Source: Mytilus edulis (Eukaryota > Mollusca > Bivalvia > Mytilida > Mytilidae). From it: a DNA stretch of 64,000 nt. The notes under the pieces were generated by a model, which had not been told where the DNA came from, ran no database searches, and saw only the letters and a program-made list of their open reading frames with translations. Below, piece by piece: positions 12,346-24,548 of the stretch (its first letter is position 1; every line of letters starts with the position of its first letter). The stretch covers positions 58,635,431-58,699,430 of the forward strand of contig NC_092349.1 in assembly GCF_963676685.1 (NCBI RefSeq). Reading direction: 5' to 3'. Position numbers and translations under genes: made by a program.

Positions 12346-13065
12346 AACTTGTAAAACAAAAACAAATGCTATAACGTTGAGAAAATAAACTTTAAAGGAA
12401 ATTAAAAAAAATTAAAACCTTGCATCAATGTCAAGAAATGAATTTTGATCTACAACAAGGACCATTCTATATTAATGCGATTTTTATAGATATAAAAGAA
12501 AGATTATTTCCTTATTTTTCAATCTTGCAATTGATATTGAAATTAGAATGTTTTACAATTCTGAATTATCATTTCGACAAGTAGAAAGAAGTGTGTTTGC
12601 GCTATTTATAAAGAGTAGAAACAAACAGTGTTCATTATTCACTCAACTTCAAAAACAGTGTTGTTTTTTTGTACCAGTAATGATTAGCTTATTGTATTTA
12701 GAAAGATGGAAATAAACATTATGCAAAATTGAACATTGAAAACAAATTAGGACTTTCAGTTCTGAATTTTCCTCGGAGTTTAGTAATTTTGTGATTTTCC
12801 TTTTTAGAAACATCTAATAAATTTTTACGGGTTTGTCCTTTCCCTGATTGTGACATTTGTAATTAGATTTACATGGCGGGGGATGCAAACACAGCATAAA
12901 ATGCTCACCCGGTCGATGAACATAGTCTAGATCCTTAGAGACTATGCACATTTGTATGTGACCTTAAGCTTTTTTTTATGATTTTAGAAATTTGAACATG
13001 AATAAACTACTGTTGCCTTTACACGATATGACCTACGCCATGTACATACAAAAAGCATAATAACA
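12346..13065. other. AT-rich spacer, no gene seen
   Basis: A short reversed piece of the 62.2-kb repeat family (TTTTTGTGATTTTACTTT-like) is near 12760-12850. Nothing else is recognisable. Confidence 0.4.
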
Positions 13066-13069
13066 AAAA

Positions 13070-13535
13070 TACAGAACTCCGGGGGAAATTCAAAAAGGAA
13101 AGTCCTTTACCAAATGGCAAAACAAATAGCTCTAACACAACAAACGTATGAATAATAATTGTCATATTCCTGACTAGGTACAGGCAATTTCTAATGTAGA
13201 AAGTTGTGTGTTAAACCTAATTATATAGCTAGCTAACCGTCTAACTTGTAAAACAGTCGGATAAAATTTCAATTTATTAACAACAATGCGTGATTAAAAA
13301 AACAAACATAAAGGGTAACAATCGTTTAAATAGGGGTACAGCAGTCACCAGTGTGTGATAAGCTCAATCACTACAAAACAAACAAAAATGTCTACATAGA
13401 AAAACAAAAATCACATAGACGAAACAAACTAGCAAAACAGAAAAATAAGAAATCAAATAATTACCATAGCACAATAATACAGTGACGGGATGCATAAAAA
13501 CCGAGCCTGTTCAAATGGGTATCACAAAAAATAGA
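13070..13535 (-). repeat. Interspersed repeat, reverse-oriented copy
   Basis: It aligns in order with 63045-63690 (AACTCCG-GGAAA, CATATTCCTGACT, ATAGGGGTACA, GACGGGATG-ATAA, ACCGAGCC). The same family in opposite orientation is at 33848-34155, 58735-58905 and 62041-62350. Confidence 0.75.
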
Positions 13536-14184
13536 CTAAATATATTTGTATTTTTGGTACTATCTACTTATTTTTAATTGAAGTCTTAATCTGGTGATAT
13601 ATAATCTGAATTATGTTCTAGTGTATATTGATGAAAGAAAAATGCAAATTACAAAATTTATAAAATGTTTATTTTATCTGGAATTGGTTTAATACAGTGG
13701 ATAGTTAGTGAACCAGAAGTATCAAAGACAAAAGGTCCTTTATTATGTACCGGTAATTATATATAAAAAAAATCACTACAATAATAGAAAAATAATAAAT
13801 TTAAACGAACTATTTTCTCGCGTCGAATTAAGGCGAATCACACTTGATGTCACAGGCTGCATTACGTCGTTTGAAATTTTAGCGTAGTAAACATGGCGTT
13901 TGACATTGAAAATGAATTATTGCATGCGTTTTATTAATTCTGCTTTGGACTTTAACAATGTTGAATATAATGGTGGCATACAGATAAGTCAATTCAGCAT
14001 TTTGAATGATACGTTATAAATCAGCAGATTTATCATTTAAGAAGTTCAACGACAAGTTATATATTTTACTACATAACATTTATCTTGTCAAACGCTCAGC
14101 TTTAATAATGAAAACGATCACATTGATTTCAAATCATTTTATGAAAGCCCTGTGAGCAGACATTTAAGGAAGCAACGTGTCTGT

Positions 14185-14345
14185 AGCAGTGGCGGATCCA
14201 GACATTTTCTTTAGTCATTAAGTGGGGGACCACTGACTGCCTTATAGGGGACCCGCTACAGTCATGCTTCAGTGATTCCCTATATAATCAACCAGATTGT
14301 TCACGAAAAAGGGAGGCCTCCTCTGCCCTCCCACTCCTAAGTCAG
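14185..14345 (+). repeat. GTGGCGGATCCAG-type GC-rich repeat
   Basis: A GC-rich patch starting GTGGCGGATCCAGA with GGGGGACC and CCCTCCCA segments stands out from its AT-rich surroundings and resembles a repeat start common in invertebrate genomes. There is only one copy here, so the call is tentative. Confidence 0.35.
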
Positions 14346-16294
14346 CCTCTGAGTAAGTTGACTGAAAATTACATGAACAAGCTCATATCTTGTCACCTTC
14401 TTAATTACATCATACATTTTAATAGATTAGATGTGACCCAACTTTGCCTTTGGTCTATTTCCTTTAGCTTAAATTTATTACTTATTTCAAAGAAAGTCAT
14501 GTTAATTTATTTTTCACATCCCCTCATTATAGTTGTATATGATGTGGACATTTAATTTTGTTATAGCTTATCTCATGCCATAGCGGTACCTTTTTGGTCA
14601 CTATTTATATGTTGCGTCTAAATATGAATTGTAACACTTTATAGTGACTGAACAGGTAAAAGAAACAAAAAAAGAAACTACTTGGAACAGCACCAGAAAT
14701 GTAATAAAACCTCATACCAGAATAGCAATTACTTTGTGTTAGTTATAGGTACTGGTAAAAAGCAAGAAAAGCTATCAATAATAGTGTAGATTACGCATTT
14801 TTTTTTTTTTTTTTTATCGAGGATTTCATACATTTTCTGTTCAAATTTTCACAACAAAAAGGCTAAAAATAACTCTACTGAAACGTTCAAACAATGACAA
14901 GTGTTTCATTCACCAAAAAACTCGTACGTTTCAGCAAAAAAAATCACGCGCGATTTTGTGATTAAAGTGAAAGTAGATCATTACGCGGTGCACACGCACA
15001 TCTCAATCGCGATCTCACCCAATACTTTTTATATCACGACCAGTCCACTGATACTGACAGAGAGTACACATCCAAGGGAAAATGCACAACTTACCGATAA
15101 CGAGAAATTGAGGTTCCAACTACTTCGGGCAAAATTGACGTTAGATGAATTCTGCTTCCTTGTTTCGGTCCGTTTTGTGTACATATGTAGCTTTTGTCAG
15201 CAATGGTATAAGGTATTTCGACAATGCAACATAGAGAATTTCAAAAAAACTCACAAAATCAAGTCTTGATATCTCTAGAATCCTTAACCGCGTACAACAG
15301 AAGTATTCGAATTACGATAATTTAATACTTTCTACAATAGATTTTAAAAAAAAACTGAAGTGACAATTCCCTCATTTAAAGTTGACCTTAAATGAACTTA
15401 GATAGCATTTGATGTGCCTTCTTTTTCGTCGTAAAGTTTAATCTTTTTATTTCGGAGATTCACAGTTATCGTGGAAATATATGCTTTACGTTCCAAAGGG
15501 ACATTTTCTCTTAAAGTAATAATCATGTACCATGAACTCATACAATATATTAAACCTGTTTTATTTTCCCTATTTTTTTCTTATTTAAGATTTTTTTGGA
15601 AAAGTCAACATGGTACCCTGTACCCCCAAAAATTCCCTGTTCCCTTGTTCATCATCAAAAACAATTTAGGTTTGAAAAAAAGAATTTTGTATATTTAAAT
15701 ATGTACGGGGGGATGAGTATTATAACATAAGTTATAAACCGAGTTTTTCCACTTTTAGACTGATTCCTTATTCACTTGACGCAACTACCGAAAGACAGAA
15801 AGACAAAAGAAATAATGATTCTAATAAAAACAGATAAATTTGAAATCCTGTGTATAGATCTCCCTTTTAGAGAAACCGTTTTTGTTAAATGTTTACAAAT
15901 TATTATTACTTCTTTTATACTCAAATTTATATCTTCTTGTCTTTAACGTTTACAAGGATTTACATTTTTTTTTATCTTGTTTAAAATTCATATTTTCAAG
16001 TATAATATTTGATCAAAATCAAAAATTTCTATTATCGCTTGTTACTTTTATCATTTAGTTTTAAGGATATTTTGGTTTACCTGTAATATAAACAAGCTGC
16101 AAGATTATATAAATTTGTATACATCCATGCATAATAACGCCTGTGTGGGTGAAATTAATGTATATCCAGTCTCTAAATATGATAGTCTTTTCTCAAATTA
16201 AATTAACTGATTTCCCACATAGCTTGCTAACGAATTGGGCGAGACATATTTTGGTATTAAATTTCTGATTTTTATTTTTGACCTTAGTTTTGAT
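14346..16294. other. AT-rich spacer with one unexplained open frame
   Basis: An open frame at 14901-15269 (122 codons) is relatively CpG-rich near 14940-15030 but shows no domain, signal peptide or membrane segment that I recognise. The rest is low-complexity AT, including a T run near 14800. No supportable gene. Confidence 0.3.
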
Positions 16295-16984
16295 CAGTCA
16301 GGGGCGTTACTTAAACAAGTATTCTTTTTAAGTTACTTATATAAGTATTTTTTTATTTTAAAATTACTTAATAGAGTTATTTTGAATTTCAATAGAAGCA
16401 TGGACTAAATGTAGATTTCATAAATTTTAACATCATTTTATATCATAAAATAAAGAATTTATTAGATTTGAGAGGAGTATAGAGATAAAGGGTTACTTTG
16501 GAAATAATGACAAAAAAATTATTTGATTAAGTTATTTTTATTCTTATTTGAAAGATCTAGTAATCACACTTATTTAAGGAAAATCTGTAATTGTTTTGGG
16601 TTACAAATTATAAATAACTTCAACTCTTATCTAATTCACAAGTACAAATCTTTTTATATCAGTCTATTATCAAGATTTTGGATGAAAATGATATTTTAAT
16701 AGTTCCAAGAGACCAATCTTTGACCCAGAAGCGTTGGTATGAAAGATTAGTGCGTCAGAAAGTTAATTAGTGTTTCAGAAGGATTATATTTTATATTTAA
16801 TGGGGAAAATGACCAGATGACTGTGAAAATTTGGTAAAGCTAGTTAAATATGCATTATTGGACACCTATAAAAATAATATTCAGAAAAGTTACTTATATA
16901 AGTTATACTTGAAATAGCCTCGTTTTCAACATTACTTGATTAGGTAATTTTAATTGTTACTTGTTTAAGTAATGCCCCTGACTG
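16295..16984. mobile_element. 690-bp non-autonomous DNA transposon with terminal inverted repeats
   Basis: The ends are inverted copies over about 27 bp with one mismatch, beginning CAGTCAGGGGC and continuing TTACTTAAACAAGTA. The candidate target duplication is TTGAT (16290-16294 and 16985-16989). An internal motif, AAGTTACTTATATAAGT, recurs near both ends. There is no transposase frame. CAGGGGC ends are seen in hAT elements, but the 5-bp duplication does not fit the usual 8 bp. Confidence 0.75.
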
Positions 16985-17499
16985 TTGATTATGTAACGAT
17001 GAAGGCAACCGTGGTATACCTCTGTTCAAAGTCATAATTAGATTAAGCTAAATTAATTTGCGTAAAAAAAAAGTCGAAGGAAGCACATCACTTCACAGAG
17101 CAAAACAATGGAACAATAGTAACACTGAAGTAAAACACAAGCAAAGGCCAACATTCATAGACACGGACTGTAGATAACAACTGCCGTAAACCTGCATTGG
17201 TACAAGACATTATAAGAAACATGGGTAAGTTGAACCTATGTTATGCTTAGCCAAACCTCTCGACTATGTAACACTCTTTTTATGATAACTCAATTGCGTT
17301 TGAAATTGGAAATAAAGACATACATTCAAGGATACAGAAATCATTAAAGAAAAAAAATAACTGATTATTACATGTATTATGAGCTTTATATCCGCTTTCA
17401 AATATTTCATCCATATCAAAGACGTGAAAAATAAATTAAAAACATAGACAAACACATTTCAAAGAACAAATCTAGAATTGAAAACTTGTTATATCAGAT

Positions 17500-20050
17500 A
17501 CTAGTATATGATGAACACCGTATAGTTTAACATTAGCGATACCCTGTGTACATTCTTGTCATTTTAGCACTACACATGTGTAGACTGCTTTATTGATGGT
17601 AAAGTCTAGTTATCGGAAATTTATCAAACGTACAATTGTTCCGTCAAAAAGTCTTGTAAAGTCGTGTAATGACAAATCACAAAGGTCGCCACACATCTCT
17701 TTGATCCTCTTTATGTATCCAGACATTCACGCACAAACCTCATCTCTGTGAAGCTTAATATTTGGAACAGCTTCTTCTCTCTTTTTTTTTTATTCAAATT
17801 TCTTTTATTCTTCTCATCTTATCTCTTTTCTAATTGGTCAATATACTTTCTGCTTATTTCCTTTTTTCTTTTTCCATAAATAGTATTTTGTAATCATTTC
17901 GACTAAAGATATAATATATTTTATATCTTTTTATATTTTATAATGTTCCTTACGTCGTAACTACAATCCCCTTCCCTTTCATGAATGTGACCTACCGGAT
18001 TTGTTATCTCATAAGCAATACGATGGGTGCCACATGTGGAGCAGGATCTGCTTACCCTTCCGGAGCACCTGAGATCACCCCTAGTTTTTGGTGGGGTTCG
18101 TGTTGTTTATTCTTGAGTTTTCTATGTTGTGTCGTGTGTGCTGTTGTTTGTTTGTCCTTTTCATTTTTAGCCATGGCGTTGTCAGTTTGTTTTAGATTTA
18201 TGGTTTTGACTGTCCCTTTGGTTTCGTTCGTCCCTCTTTTATCAATATGTCCAAATATATGATTCTCTAAATCGCGTAAACGTCATATTATTAAATACAA
18301 GAGAAGGTGCTATAAGTATAGAACATTTGAAATGAACAATAGACATGAACAATGACAAAATTATTTAGATAAACCAAGAAATTTATGTTTACATAGTTTG
18401 TATAAAAAAATAAAGCAAATATGTATTTATGTATGATTTCAAATGATTATGCATATTTAGATAAAATCCGTGATCCGTTGTCCTCAAATATATTTCTTTC
18501 CATGTATTATGTTTGATAAAACGTTTGGGATTAATTCCGAAAAATTCAACGGCTTTAAATTATAAGTTGTGTTATTTCTTTCATAGTGATATATGCTATA
18601 AGGTTTATGTTTCATGCACAGTTGTATGAAGTGCAAGTCTGTTTATTTTAAATTCAAAAGTTTCTTAAAAAAAGAATAAATTCTCATTGAAACCCTATGT
18701 TGTTAATTTGCTCTTGCTTCCGTGTGCTTAATGACTTAATTTTAAGCATACGCTGTTTACACGTATTTTTGTCTAATTACATTGGTTATATGTAAACACT
18801 AAAGTTTCTTTAAGTATTTGTTTAAAAATCATAATGTCTTTACTCGGAGCCCTAGAGCTGTAACCTATACTTTTATGTTAGCGGTGGACAAAACCCCGTT
18901 TTTCATTATTGTCATTTTTACAATAAAATATATGTAGATTGCTTTATATCAGGTAAAGTCTAGTTATTGAAATTATGTGGGGTCCTTAGGTACTGAATGA
19001 TGCACGAAAATTATCACTCCATGATGCAGTAAAAAAATATTGCAATCACTTAATATTTAAAAGACCCTTATCTATTAAAAATTGACAATCAACATAAAAG
19101 ATTATTGTCGTAAAGTCACCTCACGTCTACTGGTCCTCCAAAACGTTTTACATCGTGTAAAGAATATTCACAAAGGTCGCCACACTTTTCATTTTGATGT
19201 ATCCTGTCTGTCTAGCATAAGCCTCAAAATTGGAATATTTTCTTCTCTCTGTTCAATTCAAATTCCCTGTATTCCCCTCGACTTATCTCGTTTCAAATTG
19301 TTCAATTTTCTTTCCGCTGACTTCCTTTTACTTTTTCTATTAATAGTATTTTGTTATCATTTACGAGTAAAGAATTAATAAATTTCACCAGTACGTCTAT
19401 GTATATTATTCTCTTAATTGCGTTATGAATGCGAGAGAAGGTGCTCTGTTTAGAACTCTTTTGTAATGTAAAATAGACATAAACAATGACAAAATAATTT
19501 AGATATACCAAGACATTTATGTTGACATATATATATCATCCAGTTTGTATCACCAATGAGAAAAAAAGTAGCAGCCTAATGATGCATATTTCATTCCATA
19601 GATTTAAGAGCTGGATTTTAGTAGCAAAGTTCTGATGTAGATTCGTAAAAAAAACCCACCGAAAACGAAAATATAGCCATCCTTAACCGTTTACAGAAGC
19701 ACACATTAAAGATTCGACAACCAAGCTAATATGTGTATAATATGTATGATTTTATATGATATTACATATTTAGATAACAAAATAAATTAGAGAGTAAATG
19801 TAAAACAGTAATTATCAGTTATTTGAAATTGAGCTCTTTTGTCGCTCTTAATTAGTTGTCCTCGAATATATTTCGTTTCATGTATAATATTTGTTAAATC
19901 ATATTGCATTATTTAAGAAAATCCAATGGCTTTAAAATTATAAGTTGCGTTATCTCTTTCATAATGAAATATGGTATACTATTTATATTATGCAGGTGGT
20001 AATGTTGAACTATTTCGTGCAAAGTTGTATGAAAAACCAATATGTCTATT
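17500..20050 (+). repeat. Tandem segmental duplication, period about 1.35 kb
   Basis: Unit 1 is about 17500-18650 and unit 2 about 18850-20050. Shared landmarks in order: GGTAAAGTCTAGTTAT, CACAAAGGTCGCCACAC, ATAGTATTTTGT-ATCATTT, AATGACAAAAT-ATTTAGAT, TATAAGTTG-GTTAT. The copies are well diverged. A separate repeat at 17943-18260 interrupts unit 1. Confidence 0.7.
17943..18260 (+). repeat. Interspersed repeat with GGAGCACCTGAGATCACC and CCATGGCGTTGTCAGT
   Basis: It contains an open frame of 93 codons (17981-18262) that is Cys- and Phe-rich and has no recognisable domain. The same DNA recurs in other frames at 20995-21190, 35900-36050, 37355-37500 and reversed at 42355-42615, so it is a repeat, not a gene. 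Confidence 0.75.
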
Positions 20051-20119
20051 TCAAATTCCGACTTTTCTTTGCCAAAGAAAGAAATCCTATGTTAATAAAA
20101 CGGTCATGTCCTGTGCCGC

Positions 20120-20310
20120 CAGCAAGCATGTTAAACCCTGCCACAAAACATGTGTTAGTGTTTTCCCAAGACAGGAGCTTGTTATTCAGGGCTTGTTGTT
20201 TATTTGTTTGTGATATGTGTTTATTTTGTATTGTCTTGTCCATTAAGCAGGCCATTAGTTTTCTGGTTTTTATATTTTTTACATTTATTTTGTTATTTTG
20301 GGTTTTTTGG
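20120..20310 (+). repeat. Interspersed repeat (CATGTTTAACCC-CCACA family)
   Basis: It shares CAAG-CAGGAGCTTGTTATTCAG and the following GT-rich part with 36825-36990. Other copies: 22985-23110, 23940-24260, 53985-54290, 57540-57620. Confidence 0.65.
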
Positions 20311-20384
20311 TAGCTTAATATGCGGTATGGGTATTACTAGCATACAGACCCTATGTACCATCACATGTTGTTTACATATCTGAG

Positions 20385-20690
20385 TTGATACGTTATGCTC
20401 GTGCATGTTCACACTATTCGGACTTCATTTACAGAACTGTGCTCCTTGTGCAGACACTGAATCAACAAAGTTATGAGGAGGAAAAATTAAAAATGACACT
20501 CCGTAAATTTTATTACCACCATCACGAATTGGTTGGCCCATACGATGTGACTGTGTCTAATCTAACTAAGGACATGTTTTCCACGTCTAAGATTGTGGTT
20601 AACCATTCACGTCGTCTGGTCGTTAAAGTAACTTACGTGTATAAGAAGTGTCTCGGTATTTGTTTATCCAGCGTTTTTGTGTTTATTTAA
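20385..20690 (+). pseudogene. Remnant of a retrotransposon reverse-transcriptase C-terminal region
   Basis: The 101-codon open frame contains IRYARACSHYSDF, LVQTLNQQSYEEEKLK and LRKFYYHHHELV. This resembles the end of reverse-transcriptase ORFs of non-LTR elements that I recall from molluscs and cnidarians (a pattern like YSDFL-RA-LL, GY-LK-LRKFYGRHHDLV). No upstream palm or finger motifs are present, so this is a 5'-truncated, dead copy. The match is from memory and needs a search. Confidence 0.5.
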
Positions 20691-20994
20691 AAAGTTTTAT
20701 TTATAATTCTGATCGGATGTTGTTTTTTGTCTTATTGTTTGTAGTTGTTATACATTTTTACTGTCTATTCGTATGTAAAAGTAAAGATGAGTAATCATTG
20801 ATTTTAGTTTAAAGCATCTATGAGCATAGAATTTATTTGTTTTGCACAGTTTGATTAAGAAGAAAGGCCGACATGGTTAGTTGCACAATTACTATCACAA
20901 TTATATATCAATATTCTTGTAATTGTTAGCAAATACATAAAAAAAAAACAGAAACAGAAACCTAATCTTGAATTATATACAATTTTAATAAATT

Positions 20995-21190
20995 TACCAG
21001 CGATGCACCTGAGATCACCCTCATATCTTGATAAGGTTTGTGTTGCTTAGTCTTTAGTTTTCTATGTTGTGGCTTGTGTTCTTTTGTTTGTCTGTTTGTC
21101 TTTTTTTTATAGTCATGGCGTTGTCAGATTGTTTTCGATTTGTGAGTTTTAATGTCCCTCTGGTATCTTTTGCCGCCCCACTTTAATAGG
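20995..21190 (+). repeat. Copy of the CACCTGAGATCACC repeat
   Basis: It matches 18065-18240 in order (CACCTGAGATCACC, TTCTATGTTGTG, CATGGCGTTGTCAG). Confidence 0.7.
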
Positions 21191-22017
21191 AATGAAATGT
21201 AGACCAGGATAGGATAATGGAAAATCATTGAAAGTTTAAAAGTGTATCCAGGTTTCGGTTGTAAACGTGTATAAAAGATTCTAAGTAATTGGAGTCGTAT
21301 GTGTTTATTATATAAAGTAGACAACACAAGATGAGGAATGTGGGGAGCATAGTAATATATTTAATTCCTTCATTTTCTTAATGTGTCTGTACTTATTCAG
21401 GAGCAAGTGATTACAGGTTTGTTGCTGTAAAGCATACTTCTTCCACGTTGATTGTTTCGTACATAATTCAGTTGGTCATTTTTTTCTTATGAATTGTTTT
21501 ACTTTTCACATTTTACACATTGTATAGCTTCCTTTGTAAGTTTGAGTTAGTCCGTAAATGTAGGCATACTGTAATCCATAGTAATTAACTTCTTGGTCAC
21601 TTGATCTCTGGTAAAGAGTTGTCAATGTGGCAGTTATACAACATTTTCTTTTAAGAAAGATAAATAGTGCAACTGACTGTTTCGTATCTCAACCCCAATG
21701 TTTGACACTTGTATGTATATCTGTACCTGTAAATTGATTGTACAGTGACCTATAGTTTCTAATTTCTACGTCATTTGATCTCTAATTGAGATGCTCATTG
21801 ACAATTATATCATATTTTCTTAATCTTAGATCACTTCTATGTTTACCAGATAACCATTTGGTAGGGACAATTAATAAAAGAATAGAAATGTTTTATTATT
21901 AGATTAAAGATTCATTTGAAGAATAATATTAGAAACATAAAAACAAGCTTATAATTTTCAACTTTCAACATGATAAAAATATTTTAATTGTTTTTCATTT
22001 GGATTGAAATATAAAAC

Positions 22018-22150
22018 TCATCACGGATACCAGGACTAAATTTTGTATATACGCCAGACGCGCGTTTCGTCTACAAAAGACTCACCAATGACGCTCGAAT
22101 CCAAAAAAGTTAAAAAGGCCAAATAAAGTATGAAGTTGAGGAGCATTGAG
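22018..22150 (+). repeat. Interspersed repeat (GCCAGACGCGCGTTTCGTCTAC family)
   Basis: It begins GATACCAGGACTAAATTTTG, contains CGCGCGTTTCGTCTAC, AAGACTCA and GAAGTTGAGGAGCATTGAGG, and is the same as 47045-47215. Partial or reversed copies are at 41150-41255, 48385-48470, 49545-49650, 59740-59800 and 60455-60580. Confidence 0.8.
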
Positions 22151-23566
22151 GAATATCTAAAAGAACTAGGATGATGAAAATAAGAATGTATAGCATCACG
22201 GTTGTAGCAGAGAGGTATAATGCCTTATACGTAACTACAAAAGGAGATGCAGTATCTTTATCAAAAAGACATCTATTCACTAGAATGCAATGAAGGGTGA
22301 AAACAAACAGAATAACCATACATTGTCTCGAAACATGATTGTTGTTTGTAAAAGGCTTAGGAACAGAATTTCTATCAAATTTATATTCGGAGACAATGTC
22401 TGGTTAATCTTTGTATACTGCAACTTCTGTAACTGTTCAAATGAGAAATATAAAGGTAAAAAAACATCAATTTTGAATTTTGAGAATACGTAGTAAAATT
22501 TCCGAGAATCTGTGTTTTATTGACGTTATAAATAACACGCTATACGGGAACGCATTGTCAACGTCATAAACAAGGCGATTTACGGTCAGTGACTGTATAT
22601 CATACACCAATATACGGTTAATGTAATTTGACTGTGTATTTTAGAACTGCTGCAGGAAACAATCAAGCACAGCTTACTTTAAAAACTTCAACAATGAGAA
22701 GACCCATACCGTGTCGTCTTCTATAAAAAGCCCATACATGAAAAATGTTAAACAGTTGAAACGAAAAACTATCGGCATAGTTTATATAAGATTTATAATA
22801 TCGAGTATAACTTTGGAGAGTAGTATAAAGTAGAAACTCGATAAAGAAATAATGTAGATTAATATTCTTCAATAAATAATCATTTAAGAATTAAAGATAT
22901 TGTGCATCATGTCTTCGTCTGATAACGTGTTAAAACCATTGAAAAAATGTAGACTTATATGATCATCATATAAAGTCGATGAGAGTAGGGCAACTACTAA
23001 CATGTTTAACCCTGCCATATTCTGAATGCGCTTATTCCAAGTGAGCAGCGTGTGATTAGTTGTTGTAGTTTCCTGTTGTATATCATATTTGTTTTTCGTT
23101 GTTTGCTTTGTAAGAAAATTAAATATTGATATCTACTTTTTAAATTAAAATGGAATTCATCAATGCCACTGTTTAACCTTTGTGTTTATATCAGTACCTG
23201 TTAATTGGTCGTACAGTGATCTATAATTGCCAACTTCCCCGTCACTTGATCTTTGATTTAGATGCTCATTGACAATTATATCACATTTTATTATTCTCAT
23301 ATCATTTTTTTACCAGATGACCTTTGATGGGGTCAATAAATAATACGAAAAAATGTTTTATAATTAGATTAAAGGTTCATTTGCAAATAATTTTAAAATC
23401 AATAAAAATATTTTGCATTTTCAACTTTCAAAATCATTAAAATAAGTAAATCATTTTTTTTTTGGGGGGGGGGGGGTATTTGAAGGGAAGGGACTACGGG
23501 GTGGAAAATGGGAATTTATAGCAACTCGGTTGTATCAAAGAGGTCAAAAGCTTCATATGCATAAAA

Positions 23567-23740
23567 ATTAGGAGATTTGGTAAAATTACCAAAAAAAGAC
23601 AACTATCCACCAGGAGTCATTTAAAGTGAGTGTAAGCAAATATAGATCACTGTAAAGACTTCAACAATTAGAAAACCCTATATCGTACAGTCGGTTATAA
23701 ATGGCCCTCACACGAAAATAAGGAAAACTATCGGCTTAAT
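23567..23740 (+). repeat. Short interspersed repeat (CAACTATCCAC variant)
   Basis: It aligns with 22230-22330 plus 22660-22790 and with 28318-28490 as part of the triplicated segment. Confidence 0.6.
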
Positions 23741-24271
23741 TTATAAGAATGCTAGTTTTATTACTATCAAGTATATCATTTGGACGAAGTATAGAATGAA
23801 TATGCGGTAGGGAAACAATGTCGATCAATATTTGTCAATATCTTATCATCAAAAGTTTTAATATGGTGTGTATCCAGTCTTTGCTTAATAATGTGATAAA
23901 AAAACTAAACACCTCAAGTTTTGCAAGCTCGTTATATCTAGTGGACAAACCATGAGGAGAGTTTGGCGCCTACTAAAATATATAGACCCGCAACATTCTA
24001 AAGGTACCTGTCCTAAGTCAGGAACCTATGATCGGTGGTTGTTGTATGTTGTTGTATATCAAATTTCTTTTGTTGATTGTGTTTTACATAAATCAGACGG
24101 TTAGTTTTCTCGTTTGTATTGTCAAGCATTTTTCATTTCGGACATTTTATAGCTTGCTATGCAGTTTGAGTTTGTCCCCAGTTGTTAGTTACTTAAAGTT
24201 CATTAGGTCTCTGGTAAAAAGTTGTCTATTTGGCAATCATACAGCATTCTTTTTATATAATACTCTGTTAA

Positions 24272-24544
24272 GGTGGTACCTAAAACTACAGGGAGATAAC
24301 TCTGTAAAGTCAGCTTAACGTTTAAATTACGTTGTGTTGTAAAGGGAACATAAAATTTCTCTTTGATCAAAATTGGTATTTGTCAAACTGCTATATAACC
24401 AGTGTAATTTTTCTGATAAAATGGTTGGTTCAAAATTTTTGATATTTTGATATTTTTGTTAAATGGTCAAAGTAAATACTTTGTCAAAATTTTATAAAAA
24501 TTAAACAAGCCAAATTAATTTTAGTGAAAGTGTTAGGTACCACC
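24272..24544. mobile_element. 273-bp MITE A with TTAA target duplication
   Basis: Perfect 12-bp terminal inverted repeats GGTGGTACCTAA / TTAGGTACCACC are flanked by TTAA at 24268-24271 and 24545-24548. It abuts MITE B, sharing the middle TTAA. Confidence 0.85.
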
Positions 24545-24548
24545 TTAA

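Noticed and set aside
13890..13937. Short start-to-stop frame beginning ATGGCGTTTGACATTG in a slightly CpG-rich patch
   Set aside because: Fourteen codons, no clear donor and no further exon. Not enough to call a gene or promoter.
14901..15269. 122-codon open frame on the plus strand
   Set aside because: It is the longest frame away from the opsins but has no domain, hydrophobic segment, splice partner or repeat support. It is left as unexplained rather than called a gene.
17981..18262. 93-codon frame rich in Cys, Phe and Leu that could look like a small secreted or membrane protein
   Set aside because: It lies wholly in an interspersed repeat present five or more times in the window, with frame not kept.
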